A DNA stretch of 64,000 nt from Pseudobdellovibrionaceae bacterium (GTDB taxonomy: Bacteria; Bdellovibrionota; Bdellovibrionia; Bdellovibrionales; Bdellovibrionaceae). This document shows, piece after piece, positions 28,295-37,477 of the stretch (positions are counted from its first letter, which is position 1; each line of letters starts with the position of its first letter). The stretch is from contig JAEUWH010000087.1 of assembly GCA_016785955.1 (NCBI GenBank), forward strand, positions 114,104 through 178,103, in the 5' to 3' direction. Under the pieces are notes generated by a model. It was not told where the DNA came from, did not search any database, and was given only the letters and a program-made list of their open reading frames with translations. Position numbers and translations under genes: made by a program.

Positions 28295-30124
28295 GTGAAG
28301 TCAAACATGCCCAATAAGTCAAAAGAGCCAGTAAAAATTCTTTCTCAAGCGGAGCAAGAAGTTCTGATGAAAGAAGAGCTTCAGAAGTTTTTAAAAATTG
28401 CAAAAGAGAAAAAGGCATTAACAATCGAAGAGATCAACGAGTTGTTACCGCCTGAAATTTTATCTCCGGCTGTTCTTGATGCTTTCATGCAAGGCCTTGA
28501 AACTGCGGGTGTGATCATTACGGATCATTCAGAGCAAGCAGCTAAAGGTGAGGACGGCGATTCGCCGTTTTTGTCTGACATCGATAAAGAGGACGAAGAA
28601 GAGGAAGAAGAAGAGCTTGCGGAAGCCGAAGATGTAAAGGGCAATGATCCTGTACGTCTGTATCTACGTAAAATGGGAAGTGTGTCGCTACTTACTCGAG
28701 AAGGCGAAGTAGAAATTGCTCGTCGTATTGAAAAAGGCGAGCGCGAGATTGTTCGTGCGATCTTGATGTCACCATTGGGAACTTGGGAGATTATTAATTT
28801 AGGTAAACGTCTTGATGAAGGCCGTATTAAAGTTAAATCGATTTTCCGTGGGCTTGAGGACGAAGACACTCAGTATGACGAAAAAGAGTATATTGATAAA
28901 ATTCATGAACTAATCGGTACAGTAACGGTTTATCAAAATGACACACGTAAATTTTTTGAAATTTTAAGAAAAGAGGACACGCCAAACGACAGACGTAATG
29001 CGACCATGGCAGAACTTCGCGTGTTGAATGAAAAATTGATGCAGAACTTTGAGTCCATCAATTTTAATCGTAAGACAATCAATCGTATCGTGATTAAATT
29101 TAAAAACTTAGTGAATCGTGTTTCTACGTTAAAAAAACGCATCAAAGATGGCGTAGAGCGTACATTCTCGAAAGATGTCATTGGATTAGTAGAGCGTTTG
29201 AAAGTTATCGAAGGTAACGAAAAAGAACTTACCAAGATGACCAAGGACACGGGGTTAAGCTATCACCGGTTTCGCTCTTACGTGATTCAAGCACAGGAAG
29301 CCGATGCGCGCTTGAAACGCTTAGATTCGGAAACAGAGATGAATTTCCGTTGGATCCAAGAGACCTATACGGCCATTTGGAAAGGTGAGCGTGAAGCCGA
29401 TGCAGCGAAATCAGAACTTGTTGAAGCGAATCTGCGTCTTGTGGTTTCGATCGCGAAAAAATATACGAACCGGGGTTTGCAATTCTTGGATTTAATCCAA
29501 GAAGGTAATATTGGGTTGATGAAGGCCGTCGATAAGTTTGAATATCGTCGTGGTTATAAATTCTCGACCTATGCAACATGGTGGATTCGTCAAGCGATCA
29601 CACGTGCAATTGCAGATCAGGCTCGAACAATTCGTATTCCTGTTCATATGATTGAAACTATTAATAAACTTGTGCGTACATCTCGGTATTTGATTCAAGA
29701 GCTTGGTCGTGAGCCACTTCCAGAAGAAATTGCTGAAAAAATGGACATGCCGGTAGATAAGGTTCGTAAGGTATTGAAAATTGCAAAAGAACCAATCAGT
29801 CTGGAAACACCCGTAGGCGAGGAAGAAGATTCCCATTTGGGTGATTTTATTGAAGACAAAAAGGTCATCAATCCTGCGGAAGCGATTGTGAACTTAAACT
29901 TGGCGGAACAGACTCGGCGTGTGCTTTCAACATTGACGGCACGGGAAGAGAAGGTTCTTCGTATGCGCTTTGGTATTGGAGAAGAGAGTGATCATACTCT
30001 AGAGGAAGTAGGCCAAGACTTTAACGTTACCCGTGAGCGTATTCGTCAGATCGAGGCTAAAGCTTTACGCAAACTTCGTCATCCGAGTCGATCGAACAAG
30101 CTTAAAGCTTTCGTTGACGGATAA
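28295..30124 (+). CDS. rpoD: primary sigma factor
   Basis: A 609-residue sigma-70. Region 1.2 ([20 protein letters not shown]), region 2 ([20 protein letters not shown] and [20 protein letters not shown], then [15 protein letters not shown]), region 3 and region 4 ([20 protein letters not shown]) are complete. A Glu-rich acidic stretch ([20 protein letters not shown], about 95-114) precedes region 1.2. Start is GTG at 28295 with GGGGAG upstream; an ATG four codons later is an alternative. Last gene of the operon. Confidence 0.95.
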   Translation: MKSNMPNKSKEPVKILSQAEQEVLMKEELQKFLKIAKEKKALTIEEINELLPPEILSPAVLDAFMQGLETAGVIITDHSEQAAKGEDGDSPFLSDIDKEDEEEEEEELAEAEDVKGNDPVRLYLRKMGSVSLLTREGEVEIARRIEKGEREIVRAILMSPLGTWEIINLGKRLDEGRIKVKSIFRGLEDEDTQYDEKEYIDKIHELIGTVTVYQNDTRKFFEILRKEDTPNDRRNATMAELRVLNEKLMQNFESINFNRKTINRIVIKFKNLVNRVSTLKKRIKDGVERTFSKDVIGLVERLKVIEGNEKELTKMTKDTGLSYHRFRSYVIQAQEADARLKRLDSETEMNFRWIQETYTAIWKGEREADAAKSELVEANLRLVVSIAKKYTNRGLQFLDLIQEGNIGLMKAVDKFEYRRGYKFSTYATWWIRQAITRAIADQARTIRIPVHMIETINKLVRTSRYLIQELGREPLPEEIAEKMDMPVDKVRKVLKIAKEPISLETPVGEEEDSHLGDFIEDKKVINPAEAIVNLNLAEQTRRVLSTLTAREEKVLRMRFGIGEESDHTLEEVGQDFNVTRERIRQIEAKALRKLRHPSRSNKLKAFVDG

Positions 30125-30185
30125 TTTCTATTATTTTATTTTTATCTAAGCACGCTACCAACTGGCGTGCATAGAGTCCCAAGGC

Positions 30186-30262
30186 GGGGGTGTAGCTTAG
30201 TTGGTTAAAGCAATCGGCTCATAACCGATGGATCCGGGGTTCAAGTCCCTGCGCCCCTACCA
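30186..30262 (+). tRNA. tRNA with CAT anticodon (Met or Ile2)
   Basis: A 77-base cloverleaf with encoded CCA. Acceptor stem GGGGGTG pairs with CGCCCCT (including a G-U at the first pair and one U-G), anticodon arm ATCGG-CTCATAA-CCGAT, T arm CGGGG-TTCAAGT-CCCTG. The CAT anticodon could be elongator Met or lysidine-modified Ile; the 5' terminus rules out the usual unpaired C1-A72 of initiator tRNA. Its 3' end is the left junction of ICE1. Confidence 0.93.
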
Positions 30263-31962
30263 AATCCTTTCTTTCCCGAACTTAAAATCGACAAATTACG
30301 ATCTGAAGCCTGAGGAGAAATCCTCCTCAGGGGGATTATTTTATCAGCATCTTCTGGTGACGCTCCAGAGGCCTCGTCACGTCCAAAACCCAACTCACAG
30401 GCATTCAGCCAGAAGCAGATATGAATCTCGCTACGGGTGATTATAATCTCTTTAATAGTCCTTCGTAAGAGTCTTTTCTTGGTTGCTGGAGTAGCTTTGG
30501 CCCACCCCTGCATGAGAAGCCTTATTTGATTTTCAACGAAAAGAACCTGTTCCTTGATTGCCCCATGGTCTTGAGGCTGATAATTCAGATTATTAAGGTA
30601 TTTCTCGAGATCTTCTTTCTTTTTCGCCAGGGTGTTAAGTTGCTCTGATGTAAACTTCAAAGCAGTTTCGTTCAACTGCATTTTTCCCTGGTTCAAAAGT
30701 AGCATTGAAAATTGATCACTGACTTCTGATAATTCTTTTTTAGCCCTTTGATATTCCGATTCTGAATTTTTGTTTTTAGAATCGGCCTGCTCTTTGAGGT
30801 TTTTTTCAAGGCTTACAAAATAGTTGGCATCCTTCAGGGCGTTCGCAAGATCGCCGATGACTTTCTCTTCAATTTCTTCGGCATTTAATCTTGGACGGAC
30901 AACCTCGAGATTTTTCGGGCGACGAGCATAATGATAATATCTGTGAAGAGTTCCGTTGGAACTGTGAGCCGATTGTCCAACAAGTGGAAATCCAGTCTCG
31001 CCACAGGTTAAAAGATTAGAAAGTAAGAAGAATCTTTTTTCTCCTTTACTGAGTCTAGATCTTTCGTTGTCTCTGGCTTCCTCGAGTAAGTGTTGAGCAT
31101 CGTAAAATATTTTTTCATCTAAAATTGCAGGCCAAGCGGCTTTTACTAACTGATGCTTTTGCCATGGTTTTAAATAGGAATGATCTTCATCTTTATAGAT
31201 TTTATTCACTTCACGAAGTCCAATGTAGGCTGGTTGCTCGAGAAGTTTCCCCAGGCTTTGAACGCTCCAACGTGCTGGTGGAAGAGATTTTGCTTTCTTG
31301 GATGTTCTCTTGGGATAAGGACCCAGTTCGTTAAGTGCTTCAACAGTTTTAGATCGAGATCCTGTTTGTAAGAACATATTAAATATCGTTTTTACTTTTT
31401 CAGCTTCTTCATTATTTACAATTAACAGGCCCGGCTTTTCTGGATGCTTGTCGTATCCCATCGGGGCTTGGCCACCATTTAAGAGACCGCGAAGGGCTCG
31501 TGAATGGCAATTGACTGCTACTCTTTCCGAAGTTTGCTCTCTTTCAAATTGCCCCAAAGCAATAATAATATAGACCATCATGCGGCCAATCGGGGTGCTT
31601 GTATCAAACTGTTCTTTCATGGAAAGGTAGCTTGCTTTGTGCCTTTCAAGTTCATTAATCAGGTTACAAAAATCTAAAAGATTTCTCGACAGTCGAGTGA
31701 GATCGCTCACTAGAATCAGGTTCACTTTCCCTTTTCTGATATCAGACATGATCTTTTGATACATGGGTCTATTCGTAGTGCCAGCAGAAACACCCTCTTC
31801 AACATAGAACTCGACGATATTTCCCCAGTCTTTTTGTTGTCTATTTTTGAAATCAACAAACTCTTTAATACGAAATTTTTGAGAATCAAGTGATCCTTCA
31901 TAGGTATTTACTTGGTCATCTGTAGAAACCCGAATGTAGGCCCCAATCTTAAGCGGCTTCAT
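30241..31962 (-). CDS. large serine recombinase (ICE1 integrase)
   Basis: A 573-residue recombinase. The N-terminal resolvase domain has the catalytic motif YIRVSTDDQ (Ser13) and the arginine-rich LTRLSRNL. A recombinase domain (about residues 165-300), a zinc-ribbon-like segment (LLTCGETGFPLVGQSAH, with only one cysteine visible) and a coiled coil (about 385-450) follow. The last codons and the stop TGA are read from the complement of the tRNA 3' end, so the C terminus (GRGAGT) differs between the integrated and circular forms. Start ATG 31962, overlapping the preceding mini-protein gene. Expected role: integration and excision of ICE1. Confidence 0.88.
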   Translation of the reverse strand: MKPLKIGAYIRVSTDDQVNTYEGSLDSQKFRIKEFVDFKNRQQKDWGNIVEFYVEEGVSAGTTNRPMYQKIMSDIRKGKVNLILVSDLTRLSRNLLDFCNLINELERHKASYLSMKEQFDTSTPIGRMMVYIIIALGQFEREQTSERVAVNCHSRALRGLLNGGQAPMGYDKHPEKPGLLIVNNEEAEKVKTIFNMFLQTGSRSKTVEALNELGPYPKRTSKKAKSLPPARWSVQSLGKLLEQPAYIGLREVNKIYKDEDHSYLKPWQKHQLVKAAWPAILDEKIFYDAQHLLEEARDNERSRLSKGEKRFFLLSNLLTCGETGFPLVGQSAHSSNGTLHRYYHYARRPKNLEVVRPRLNAEEIEEKVIGDLANALKDANYFVSLEKNLKEQADSKNKNSESEYQRAKKELSEVSDQFSMLLLNQGKMQLNETALKFTSEQLNTLAKKKEDLEKYLNNLNYQPQDHGAIKEQVLFVENQIRLLMQGWAKATPATKKRLLRRTIKEIIITRSEIHICFWLNACELGFGRDEASGASPEDADKIIPLRRISPQASDRNLSILSSGKKGFGRGAGT

Positions 31963-32152
31963 TCAATTCCTCATCTTTCTTAGAAGGTCTTCCGCGTTTT
32001 TTCCCAAGCAGGATCATTTCACAGATGATCAATCTTGCTTGTTCGCTTCGTAATTTACCTTCAGGTGTATCGTCTTTCTCAAAACTTATTCTCACAACTA
32101 AATCTTTCGCTTTTAAAAACTCATTTGTTGATCCCTGTTCGAGATCCGACAT
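31949..32152 (-). CDS. AT-hook-like small protein
   Basis: A 67-residue protein with a C-terminal LGKKRGRPSKK segment matching the RGRP core of AT-hook DNA-binding motifs. The start ATG overlaps the upstream stop (TGATG at 32150-32153), and its 3' end overlaps the recombinase start. ICE2 has a homologue in the same place (57196-57402, LGQTRGRPRKE). This points to a recombination directionality or regulatory factor, which is inference. Confidence 0.65.
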   Translation of the reverse strand: MSDLEQGSTNEFLKAKDLVVRISFEKDDTPEGKLRSEQARLIICEMILLGKKRGRPSKKDEELNEAA

Positions 32153-32403
32153 CAAGCCTTTTTCCTTTTGGGCTTTTTGATCTTTTGCATTTGAGCTAAA
32201 AGAAGTTCTCTTAGCTCCAAAGACTTTTTCTCGGGCAAAGAATCAAAAAGTTCCATCAGTGCTGCAATCAAATCGCCAGGCTTGCGAAAACCAGTCTCAT
32301 AGTGACTGACGGGTTTTCTTCCTGCGAGTCCAAGAACTTCGGAAAGTTGTTCTTGGGTGAGTCCCATTTTCTCTCGTATTTCAGTAAACCGTTTGGGGCT
32401 CAT
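32152..32403 (-). CDS. Xre-type HTH regulator
   Basis: An 83-residue DNA-binding protein with an N-terminal helix-turn-helix (REKMGLTQEQLSEVLGLAGR and PVSHYETGFRKPG). A lysine-rich tail (QKIKKPKRKKA) follows. It overlaps its neighbours on both sides by 1-4 bases, so it belongs to one translationally coupled operon with the recombinase. It probably controls the element's regulation module. Confidence 0.85.
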   Translation of the reverse strand: MSPKRFTEIREKMGLTQEQLSEVLGLAGRKPVSHYETGFRKPGDLIAALMELFDSLPEKKSLELRELLLAQMQKIKKPKRKKA

Positions 32404-32849
32404 GATGCCTCACTTTCTATATGTCTATCAGTGATACCGTCTGTTTTCAAGTACTTTTTAGGCTTTTTACTAGAATTGGCAGAAGATTCAAACTTCTTTC
32501 TGAAGAGCTCTTCGACATCATCCGGTATGTACCCAGTTTCTTCAGCTTTTTTCAAAACCGCACGGAGCATAGCCTTTGTGTCAAAAAAGTGTCGTCTAAT
32601 GTTAAAAATGTCTGCGTCATCAAAAGTTTTTAAAAACTCCAGGATGATGTGACTGGCAACGTCTTGTTTGATAACTCGCGCACCGTCGAAGCCGTCACTT
32701 ACTTTTGCCATGATTTCTGCTAAGGCAGAATCTGCTTCTTTCGTAATAGCAATCTTTGCCAGAGTCTCTTCATTTTGTTTCATTGCCATAGTACTTGAGA
32801 GACTTTCGTTTTTATTTTTCGTGTTTTCTGTTTTGTCTTCTGTGTTCAT
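32400..32849 (-). CDS. ICE accessory protein of unknown function
   Basis: A 149-residue protein. The central block FDGARVIKQDVASHIILEFL and the C-terminal YLKTDGITDRHIESE are conserved in the ICE2 homologue (57649-58044). No known domain is recognised. It is encoded directly next to the nested inverted repeat, with which it may interact as a relaxosome or replication accessory; this is inferred from position only. Confidence 0.65.
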   Translation of the reverse strand: MNTEDKTENTKNKNESLSSTMAMKQNEETLAKIAITKEADSALAEIMAKVSDGFDGARVIKQDVASHIILEFLKTFDDADIFNIRRHFFDTKAMLRAVLKKAEETGYIPDDVEELFRKKFESSANSSKKPKKYLKTDGITDRHIESEAS

Positions 32850-32914
32850 ATCCCTACCTCCTTTATAGTTAATAAATTATTTATGTATATCTTTTTTTGT
32901 TTGTTCTAATATTT

Positions 32915-33014
32915 CTTCATCCCCAGCCCAGCCCCCGTTTCGTGACCACTTTCCATCGTAGAGGGGGAGTGGTCACGAACAAGCTTGCTTGAGGGGGCTG
33001 GGCTGGGGATGAAG
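32915..33014. repeat. nested inverted repeat, candidate oriT or origin
   Basis: Perfect 22-bp outer arms (32915-32936 and 32993-33014; core CCCCAGCCCAGCCCCC) enclose a perfect 12-bp inner repeat (TTCGTGACCACT at 32939, AGTGGTCACGAA at 32968) with a 17-base loop. No T run follows, so it is not a simple terminator. ICE2 has the same two-tier structure with a shared TGACCAC core. It lies between the PD-(D/E)xK-like gene and the accessory gene. Confidence 0.8.
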
Positions 33015-33045
33015 TCTTTCCCTTGGGAAATTAATTGCTTAGAGT

Positions 33046-33873
33046 TCATAGTGAGCCCTCATTTTTTATTAAATGAGACGGAACTCTAGTTCCATCTTTT
33101 TCCCGCGTTTTTTCGTTCTTTTCAGCCTTAAGCGCTATGATGTTTTTAAAGAAATTTTCTATGGGAATTTTCCTAGAATTGAACTCCAGATCACAGGATG
33201 CACTTTTGCTCTGAAAATCTGAGATTGAATAGAAGCCCAGTTTCTTAGAAAGGCCTCCAAAATATCCTTTTGAGGCCTCACTCTTAATCGCCAAATGTGT
33301 TCTTTCATGTGAGGTTCCATAGAGAACAAAATCGAGATTACTTAGCGAAGAATAGTTTAAAAAACTTTTGAAATATCTGTCGTTAGATTTTCTAGTGATT
33401 TCGACTTCAAGGGCTGAACGAAATATTTCACTTGGGCAGTTTAAATCAAAAACTAAATCTGGAATTTTTGAAGTATTGCCTCCGAGAATTTTATAAGAAG
33501 TTAATTGATTAGATCTCAATTCAAGTTCTGTCCAAAAAGTTTTGATCAGATTTTGACTCTCTAACGAATAGATAAATCTCATGACCTGTTCATCGTGATA
33601 AAGATACAAGGGCGTTCTTTTTCCCACTGGTTCAATGGAGTCCTTGTTTACAAGGACCGACTTTAAGTTGAGATGGTAGTATTCTTCAGCGCCTCCTTGA
33701 AGCTCCTTGTAAGGAACAAAGGCTCCGCAATTTAAAAAAGCATTCCAATAGCGAAAGTTATTTGTTTTTGATTTCTTACAAAAATGATCCCAGAAAAATG
33801 ACTTTGAAATAAATCCAAACTTTTTTGCGTACTTGATCGACAATGCCAGTGCCATTGATTCGTTAATTTCCAT
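33046..33873 (-). CDS. PD-(D/E)xK-like DNA-processing protein
   Basis: A 275-residue cytoplasmic protein. The N-terminal helical part (MEINESMALALSIKYAKKFG and ISKSFFWDHFC) looks like a winged helix. Residues near 138-158 (KIPDLVFDLN then ALEVEITRKS) match the D...ExE...K pattern of PD-(D/E)xK nucleases and recall replication-relaxation proteins. No HUH relaxase is encoded in ICE1, so this is the best candidate for oriT processing. Start at ATG 33873 by alignment with the ICE2 homologue (MKNWNESI). It overlaps the lipoprotein gene by 11 bases. Confidence 0.6.
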   Translation of the reverse strand: MEINESMALALSIKYAKKFGFISKSFFWDHFCKKSKTNNFRYWNAFLNCGAFVPYKELQGGAEEYYHLNLKSVLVNKDSIEPVGKRTPLYLYHDEQVMRFIYSLESQNLIKTFWTELELRSNQLTSYKILGGNTSKIPDLVFDLNCPSEIFRSALEVEITRKSNDRYFKSFLNYSSLSNLDFVLYGTSHERTHLAIKSEASKGYFGGLSKKLGFYSISDFQSKSASCDLEFNSRKIPIENFFKNIIALKAEKNEKTREKDGTRVPSHLIKNEGSL

Positions 33874-34168
33874 TGGCAGCCTTCGTATTCTGATCAACAT
33901 TAGGAGTCAAAACAAAATGCCCTGATGAAAGCTTCCCATTTTCAAATTTGCTTTTTTGCCAGCTATATGACCAAAGAGTTCCAGATTTAAAATCAATAGA
34001 CTTCGGAATTTCAGCATCAGATCCGATGACGACCTGACGGACTCTTAATCGACACGAGTTTTCAACATCGTAAATAGATCTGTTGTTTTCTAACTGGTTA
34101 ATGCAGACTTTCTTAGTGGCGCAACCCGAAACAATCAGCAACAGAAGACCGAATAAAAAATATCTCAT
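33863..34168 (-). CDS. small T4SS-associated lipoprotein
   Basis: A 101-residue lipoprotein (lipobox IVSGCA, Cys about 16). It shares RLRVRQVVIGSDAEIP with the ICE2 homologue's QVRIRQVTIGSELKIP. In type IV systems a small lipoprotein (VirB7/TraV/TrbH type) stabilises the outer-membrane core; its position beside virD4 and the downstream T4SS genes supports this, but homology is only by pattern. Confidence 0.65.
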   Translation of the reverse strand: MRYFLFGLLLLIVSGCATKKVCINQLENNRSIYDVENSCRLRVRQVVIGSDAEIPKSIDFKSGTLWSYSWQKSKFENGKLSSGHFVLTPNVDQNTKAANGN

Positions 34169-35799
34169 GCCACACTTCCTTGACTGGCATTCTCTAAAAT
34201 GTCTTCTTTAGAGGTTTTCTTCTTGGTTTCGTTATTTGCAGCTTTCGGAATCTCGACCTCTAAAAGCTTAGGTTCTGATTTTTCAACTGGTGGCATTTCA
34301 ACAGGATCAAGGTCATCAAGTTTTTCAAGCTTTAGCCTGACGGCATGGGTCCCCTTATTAAGAGGAACGATCATGACGGCTTCACCAATACTCAGATCAC
34401 GTTTGAAAATATTGGGGTGAAAGATAAACTCTTCGACATCACGAACAGAGCCCTCTCCAGTTTTTTCAGTGCCAAGATGACCTTTAGTTTGTCTTTCAGT
34501 GACCTTGGTTCCTGCTTTTGTTCCATAGGATTTGGCATAATATTCGGAGCTTTCATTTTCATTAGAGCGCATGAATATTTTTAGATTGGCGTTGGTGATA
34601 ATGGTGTTTTTAATGGCTTCGCCAAGGGCGGCCAAGTCTCCAAGGGCTTGGTGAGCGAATACCACTCCAACATTGGCGCTTCTGGATTTATTTAGCAGGG
34701 TCACAAAACTTGGAGTGAGGTATTCGGTAAAGTCATCTAAAAATATCGAAAACAGTGGAAAGTCTTTGTTTCTGGTATTGTGCCGAGAAGAGACTGCACT
34801 TTGTATATTTTGAAGAAGCATTTTCCCTGTGGCCTTGCCAAGGGTGGGAGTCTTCATGGCAGGAAGCTGGAAGTAAATAATAAGTCCTTCTTCCATCGCT
34901 TTTTCAATATTGATACTTGGGTGTTCGGTGTTAAATAACTTGGCAGTTTTTCCACTGGTGAAAAATCCAAGTTGATTCAAAAGACCACTTGTTCGTTCGT
35001 CAAGAGTGTCTTTGGTAAGTCCCTTAAATCTTAAGGCCCAGTTAATTAAAAGCTGATCTTTTCCATTTTCTGCCAGAGTTAACAAGATCTCAGGGGTTGA
35101 AATCGCTTGAGTGAGTTTAATAAACGTTGGGAGTTCGCGTGCTTTGTGAAAAATCATTAGCGCTTGCTTAAAAATTTCAAATTGAACGGAACGATAATAT
35201 TCATTTTCAATCGTGAAACTAGCAAAGACCCTTTCGGCTACTTCCTCGGGTTCTCCGTCAGTCAGTGGATTATAGGTATGACTTTCGGCAATATTTACCA
35301 AAGAAAAAAGTCTGAAGTCTTTGGTCCTTTTATGAAGCGCACAGTAGGCATAGAGTTTATCAAGTAAGGATCTATCGGATTTACCATCAATGATAATAAA
35401 TCCTCGTCCTTTTTCAATATCTCTGACAGCCCAAGGGATAATGACACTCTCGGTTTTGCCGGCGCTGGTTGTACCAACAACTTGAGTGTGCCTGATGCGA
35501 GCTGATTCTGGAAGATAAATGGGCTTTCCATTTTCAGAAACGCCGATATAAAAAGAATCATCAGTTTTTGTTTCTAAAATCTTTTCCTCTTTGTTTTTCT
35601 CTCGGGCTTGAATAAATTTTCGTTTTACAAAAACGTAGAGGAGCGTGACAGATAAAGAAAAAATTGCTCCGAAGAGATATTTGTGAGAAAAAATAAAGTA
35701 TAAAATTCTTGGAATTTGTTTATAAAGCCAAAATAGAACTACGCAGACGAATGCAAACAAAAAAATCGTCATATCGAAATCATTTTTTTGTGATTTCAT
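34165..35799 (-). CDS. VirD4/TraD type IV coupling protein
   Basis: A 544-residue membrane ATPase that links the DNA substrate to the transfer channel. Two N-terminal membrane helices (about 9-60) are followed by Walker A VVGTTSAGKTES (about 108-119), Walker B IFLDDFTEYL (about 352) and the VFAHQALGDLAALG segment. The C-terminal tail is charged and ends in a lysine-rich stretch. Its start overlaps the end of virB10 by 4 bases. The ICE2 homologue is closely similar. Confidence 0.9.
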   Translation of the reverse strand: MKSQKNDFDMTIFLFAFVCVVLFWLYKQIPRILYFIFSHKYLFGAIFSLSVTLLYVFVKRKFIQAREKNKEEKILETKTDDSFYIGVSENGKPIYLPESARIRHTQVVGTTSAGKTESVIIPWAVRDIEKGRGFIIIDGKSDRSLLDKLYAYCALHKRTKDFRLFSLVNIAESHTYNPLTDGEPEEVAERVFASFTIENEYYRSVQFEIFKQALMIFHKARELPTFIKLTQAISTPEILLTLAENGKDQLLINWALRFKGLTKDTLDERTSGLLNQLGFFTSGKTAKLFNTEHPSINIEKAMEEGLIIYFQLPAMKTPTLGKATGKMLLQNIQSAVSSRHNTRNKDFPLFSIFLDDFTEYLTPSFVTLLNKSRSANVGVVFAHQALGDLAALGEAIKNTIITNANLKIFMRSNENESSEYYAKSYGTKAGTKVTERQTKGHLGTEKTGEGSVRDVEEFIFHPNIFKRDLSIGEAVMIVPLNKGTHAVRLKLEKLDDLDPVEMPPVEKSEPKLLEVEIPKAANNETKKKTSKEDILENASQGSVA

Positions 35800-36764
35800 G
35801 GATTACCTCCTTGGTTTGGGTTAAAAGTTTCTTTAAGTAAAATATCGCACTCAGTGTTTTCACTGACCTCGATCCACTCCCGCTCTTCTTTAAGTCGCTC
35901 GCCATATTTTTGAGCTTGAGTCCTGGCAGTTTCTGAAACCGCTGTGAGAAGGCCGTTTTCAACGCCTCCTTTGGATCTTCCAAAAGCATCAGTTTGAATG
36001 CTTCCGGCGGCAAGTCCTCCGACAAAAGCCGTAATGACTTGTCCAGCGGAGTTCTTGACTCCATCAGAGGAGACTTTTCCTAAGATGCCATTTTGGCCGT
36101 CTTTACTAAGGGCAATTCCTGAAAGAGCTTTGATTTCTCCACTAGGAAGAGAAATCTGTTTAAAAGTGATTTGTGCGCGATCAGAGCCCCGTTGAAAATT
36201 GGCCTCGCCATAAAATTTAGTTCCAGCTGGGATTTTGATTCCTGCATCGGTCATAGAATCTAAAATACTTTCAGCTAAAATAGGGACTGAGTCCTGGGAG
36301 ACGATAAACTTATCCACAATTTTTAATGGGATTTTTATACCGGCTCGAAACTGCATCTTTGCATTGCCAAGACTGGAGCCAATAACCATAGGTGTATTGT
36401 GATTAACTTGAGATCCTCCGCTACCGCTAGATTGTGGATATGCCATTGGGTGAGAATTCCAAAGACCTGTTGCTGTATTGTGAGCGTTAGCTTGTGAAGT
36501 AGAATTTTTATTTGCAACCTCGGATTCAGATTTATTTTCTGGATCTTTCATTTTCTGTGAAAATTCCCGAGGAACTTCATTGGGCATGAAAAGAACATAA
36601 CCAACAAACAGAATTAACGAGAGGAGTCCCATCCATTTAAAACCAACAAGATTGACTTCCTTTTTATGACTTAAGGTCGACTGTGTGAAAAATTTGGTCT
36701 TAAGACCACTAAAAAAATTGGAAAAAATATTTTTGATTCTATAGAGAATTGATTTTACTTCCAT
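35796..36764 (-). CDS. VirB10/TrbI-type T4SS core protein
   Basis: A 322-residue protein spanning the inner membrane: a single helix (WMGLLSLILFVGYVLFMP, about 45-62), a linker of N, S, T residues, then the VirB10 C-terminal domain (FRAGIKIPLKIVDKFIVSQD, IPAGTKFYGEANFQRGSDRA, AFVGGLAAGSIQTD). It forms the energy-transducing scaffold of the transfer channel. Overlaps virD4 by 4 and virB9 by 10 bases. Confidence 0.88.
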   Translation of the reverse strand: MEVKSILYRIKNIFSNFFSGLKTKFFTQSTLSHKKEVNLVGFKWMGLLSLILFVGYVLFMPNEVPREFSQKMKDPENKSESEVANKNSTSQANAHNTATGLWNSHPMAYPQSSGSGGSQVNHNTPMVIGSSLGNAKMQFRAGIKIPLKIVDKFIVSQDSVPILAESILDSMTDAGIKIPAGTKFYGEANFQRGSDRAQITFKQISLPSGEIKALSGIALSKDGQNGILGKVSSDGVKNSAGQVITAFVGGLAAGSIQTDAFGRSKGGVENGLLTAVSETARTQAQKYGERLKEEREWIEVSENTECDILLKETFNPNQGGNP

Positions 36765-37477
36765 AAAACCTCTCTGGGGATATCAATACTCAAATTGAAC
36801 TCTTTCATTTTAAGAGTGAGCTGCAACGATTTTCCTTCCTTCAAATCATTTTTAGAAAGTGCAATGCCGATCTGAATAGGTTTTCTAACGGTTGTCGTTT
36901 TGTCAGAAAGAAATAGTGAGCTTATGAGCTTGGAATCCTTATCCTGGTAGATCCAAATATTTTCAGGTGAAACTTTGGTATCTAAATTCAGAGCAATTAA
37001 AGACAAATCTAAAAGAATTTTATTATCCTTCGTGGCGGCTACCTTATGAAGAGTGAGTTTTAACTCTTTGCTGGAAACTGATTTTTCGATTACCTTCCAG
37101 GTTAAAGAATCAGTATTTTCAGAGGACTTAATATAAAGAATATAATCGGCCTGATCTTGTCCTTCGGTGATGAGTCTGAAGTTATATCTTTTCTTGTCGG
37201 TGAAAAGATAAAGATTTGTTTTTGCTCCATATCGAAGTGGCTTGATCGTGATACCTTTATCAATAGTTTCGATTCTAAAGGCTGATTGATCCCCAATAAT
37301 AGGAAGTTGCACGGAGGTAGAATCTGGAAATTGAATCATGGTAGCAATCGCAAGTGATGTTTTGACCAAAATGATTTCATCGTTTTTAGGCGAAATTGTT
37401 TTGATGTGAGCAAAACTTGCTTGTGATAATAACAAGGCCCATGCGTAGATATTTGCTATAATAAAGTATCTACTCAT
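36755..37477 (-). CDS. VirB9/TrbG-type T4SS core protein
   Basis: A 240-residue secreted protein (signal peptide to about residue 23) with the VirB9 N-terminal beta-domain: HIKTISPKNDEIILVKTSLA and TMIQFPDS, then IKPLRYGAKTNLYLFTDKKR. The C-terminal half is the second beta-domain. Contributes to the outer-membrane core complex with VirB10 and the lipoprotein. Overlaps virB10 and virB8 (4 bases). Confidence 0.85.
   Translation of the reverse strand: MSRYFIIANIYAWALLLSQASFAHIKTISPKNDEIILVKTSLAIATMIQFPDSTSVQLPIIGDQSAFRIETIDKGITIKPLRYGAKTNLYLFTDKKRYNFRLITEGQDQADYILYIKSSENTDSLTWKVIEKSVSSKELKLTLHKVAATKDNKILLDLSLIALNLDTKVSPENIWIYQDKDSKLISSLFLSDKTTTVRKPIQIGIALSKNDLKEGKSLQLTLKMKEFNLSIDIPREVLWK

Noticed and set aside
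28525..28869. 114-residue minus-strand frame within rpoD
   Set aside because: Antisense shadow of the acidic region of rpoD (poly-Ser).
32915..33014. Nested inverted repeat as a simple terminator
   Set aside because: No T run on either strand after the stems, and the two-tier design is kept in ICE2 despite sequence change.
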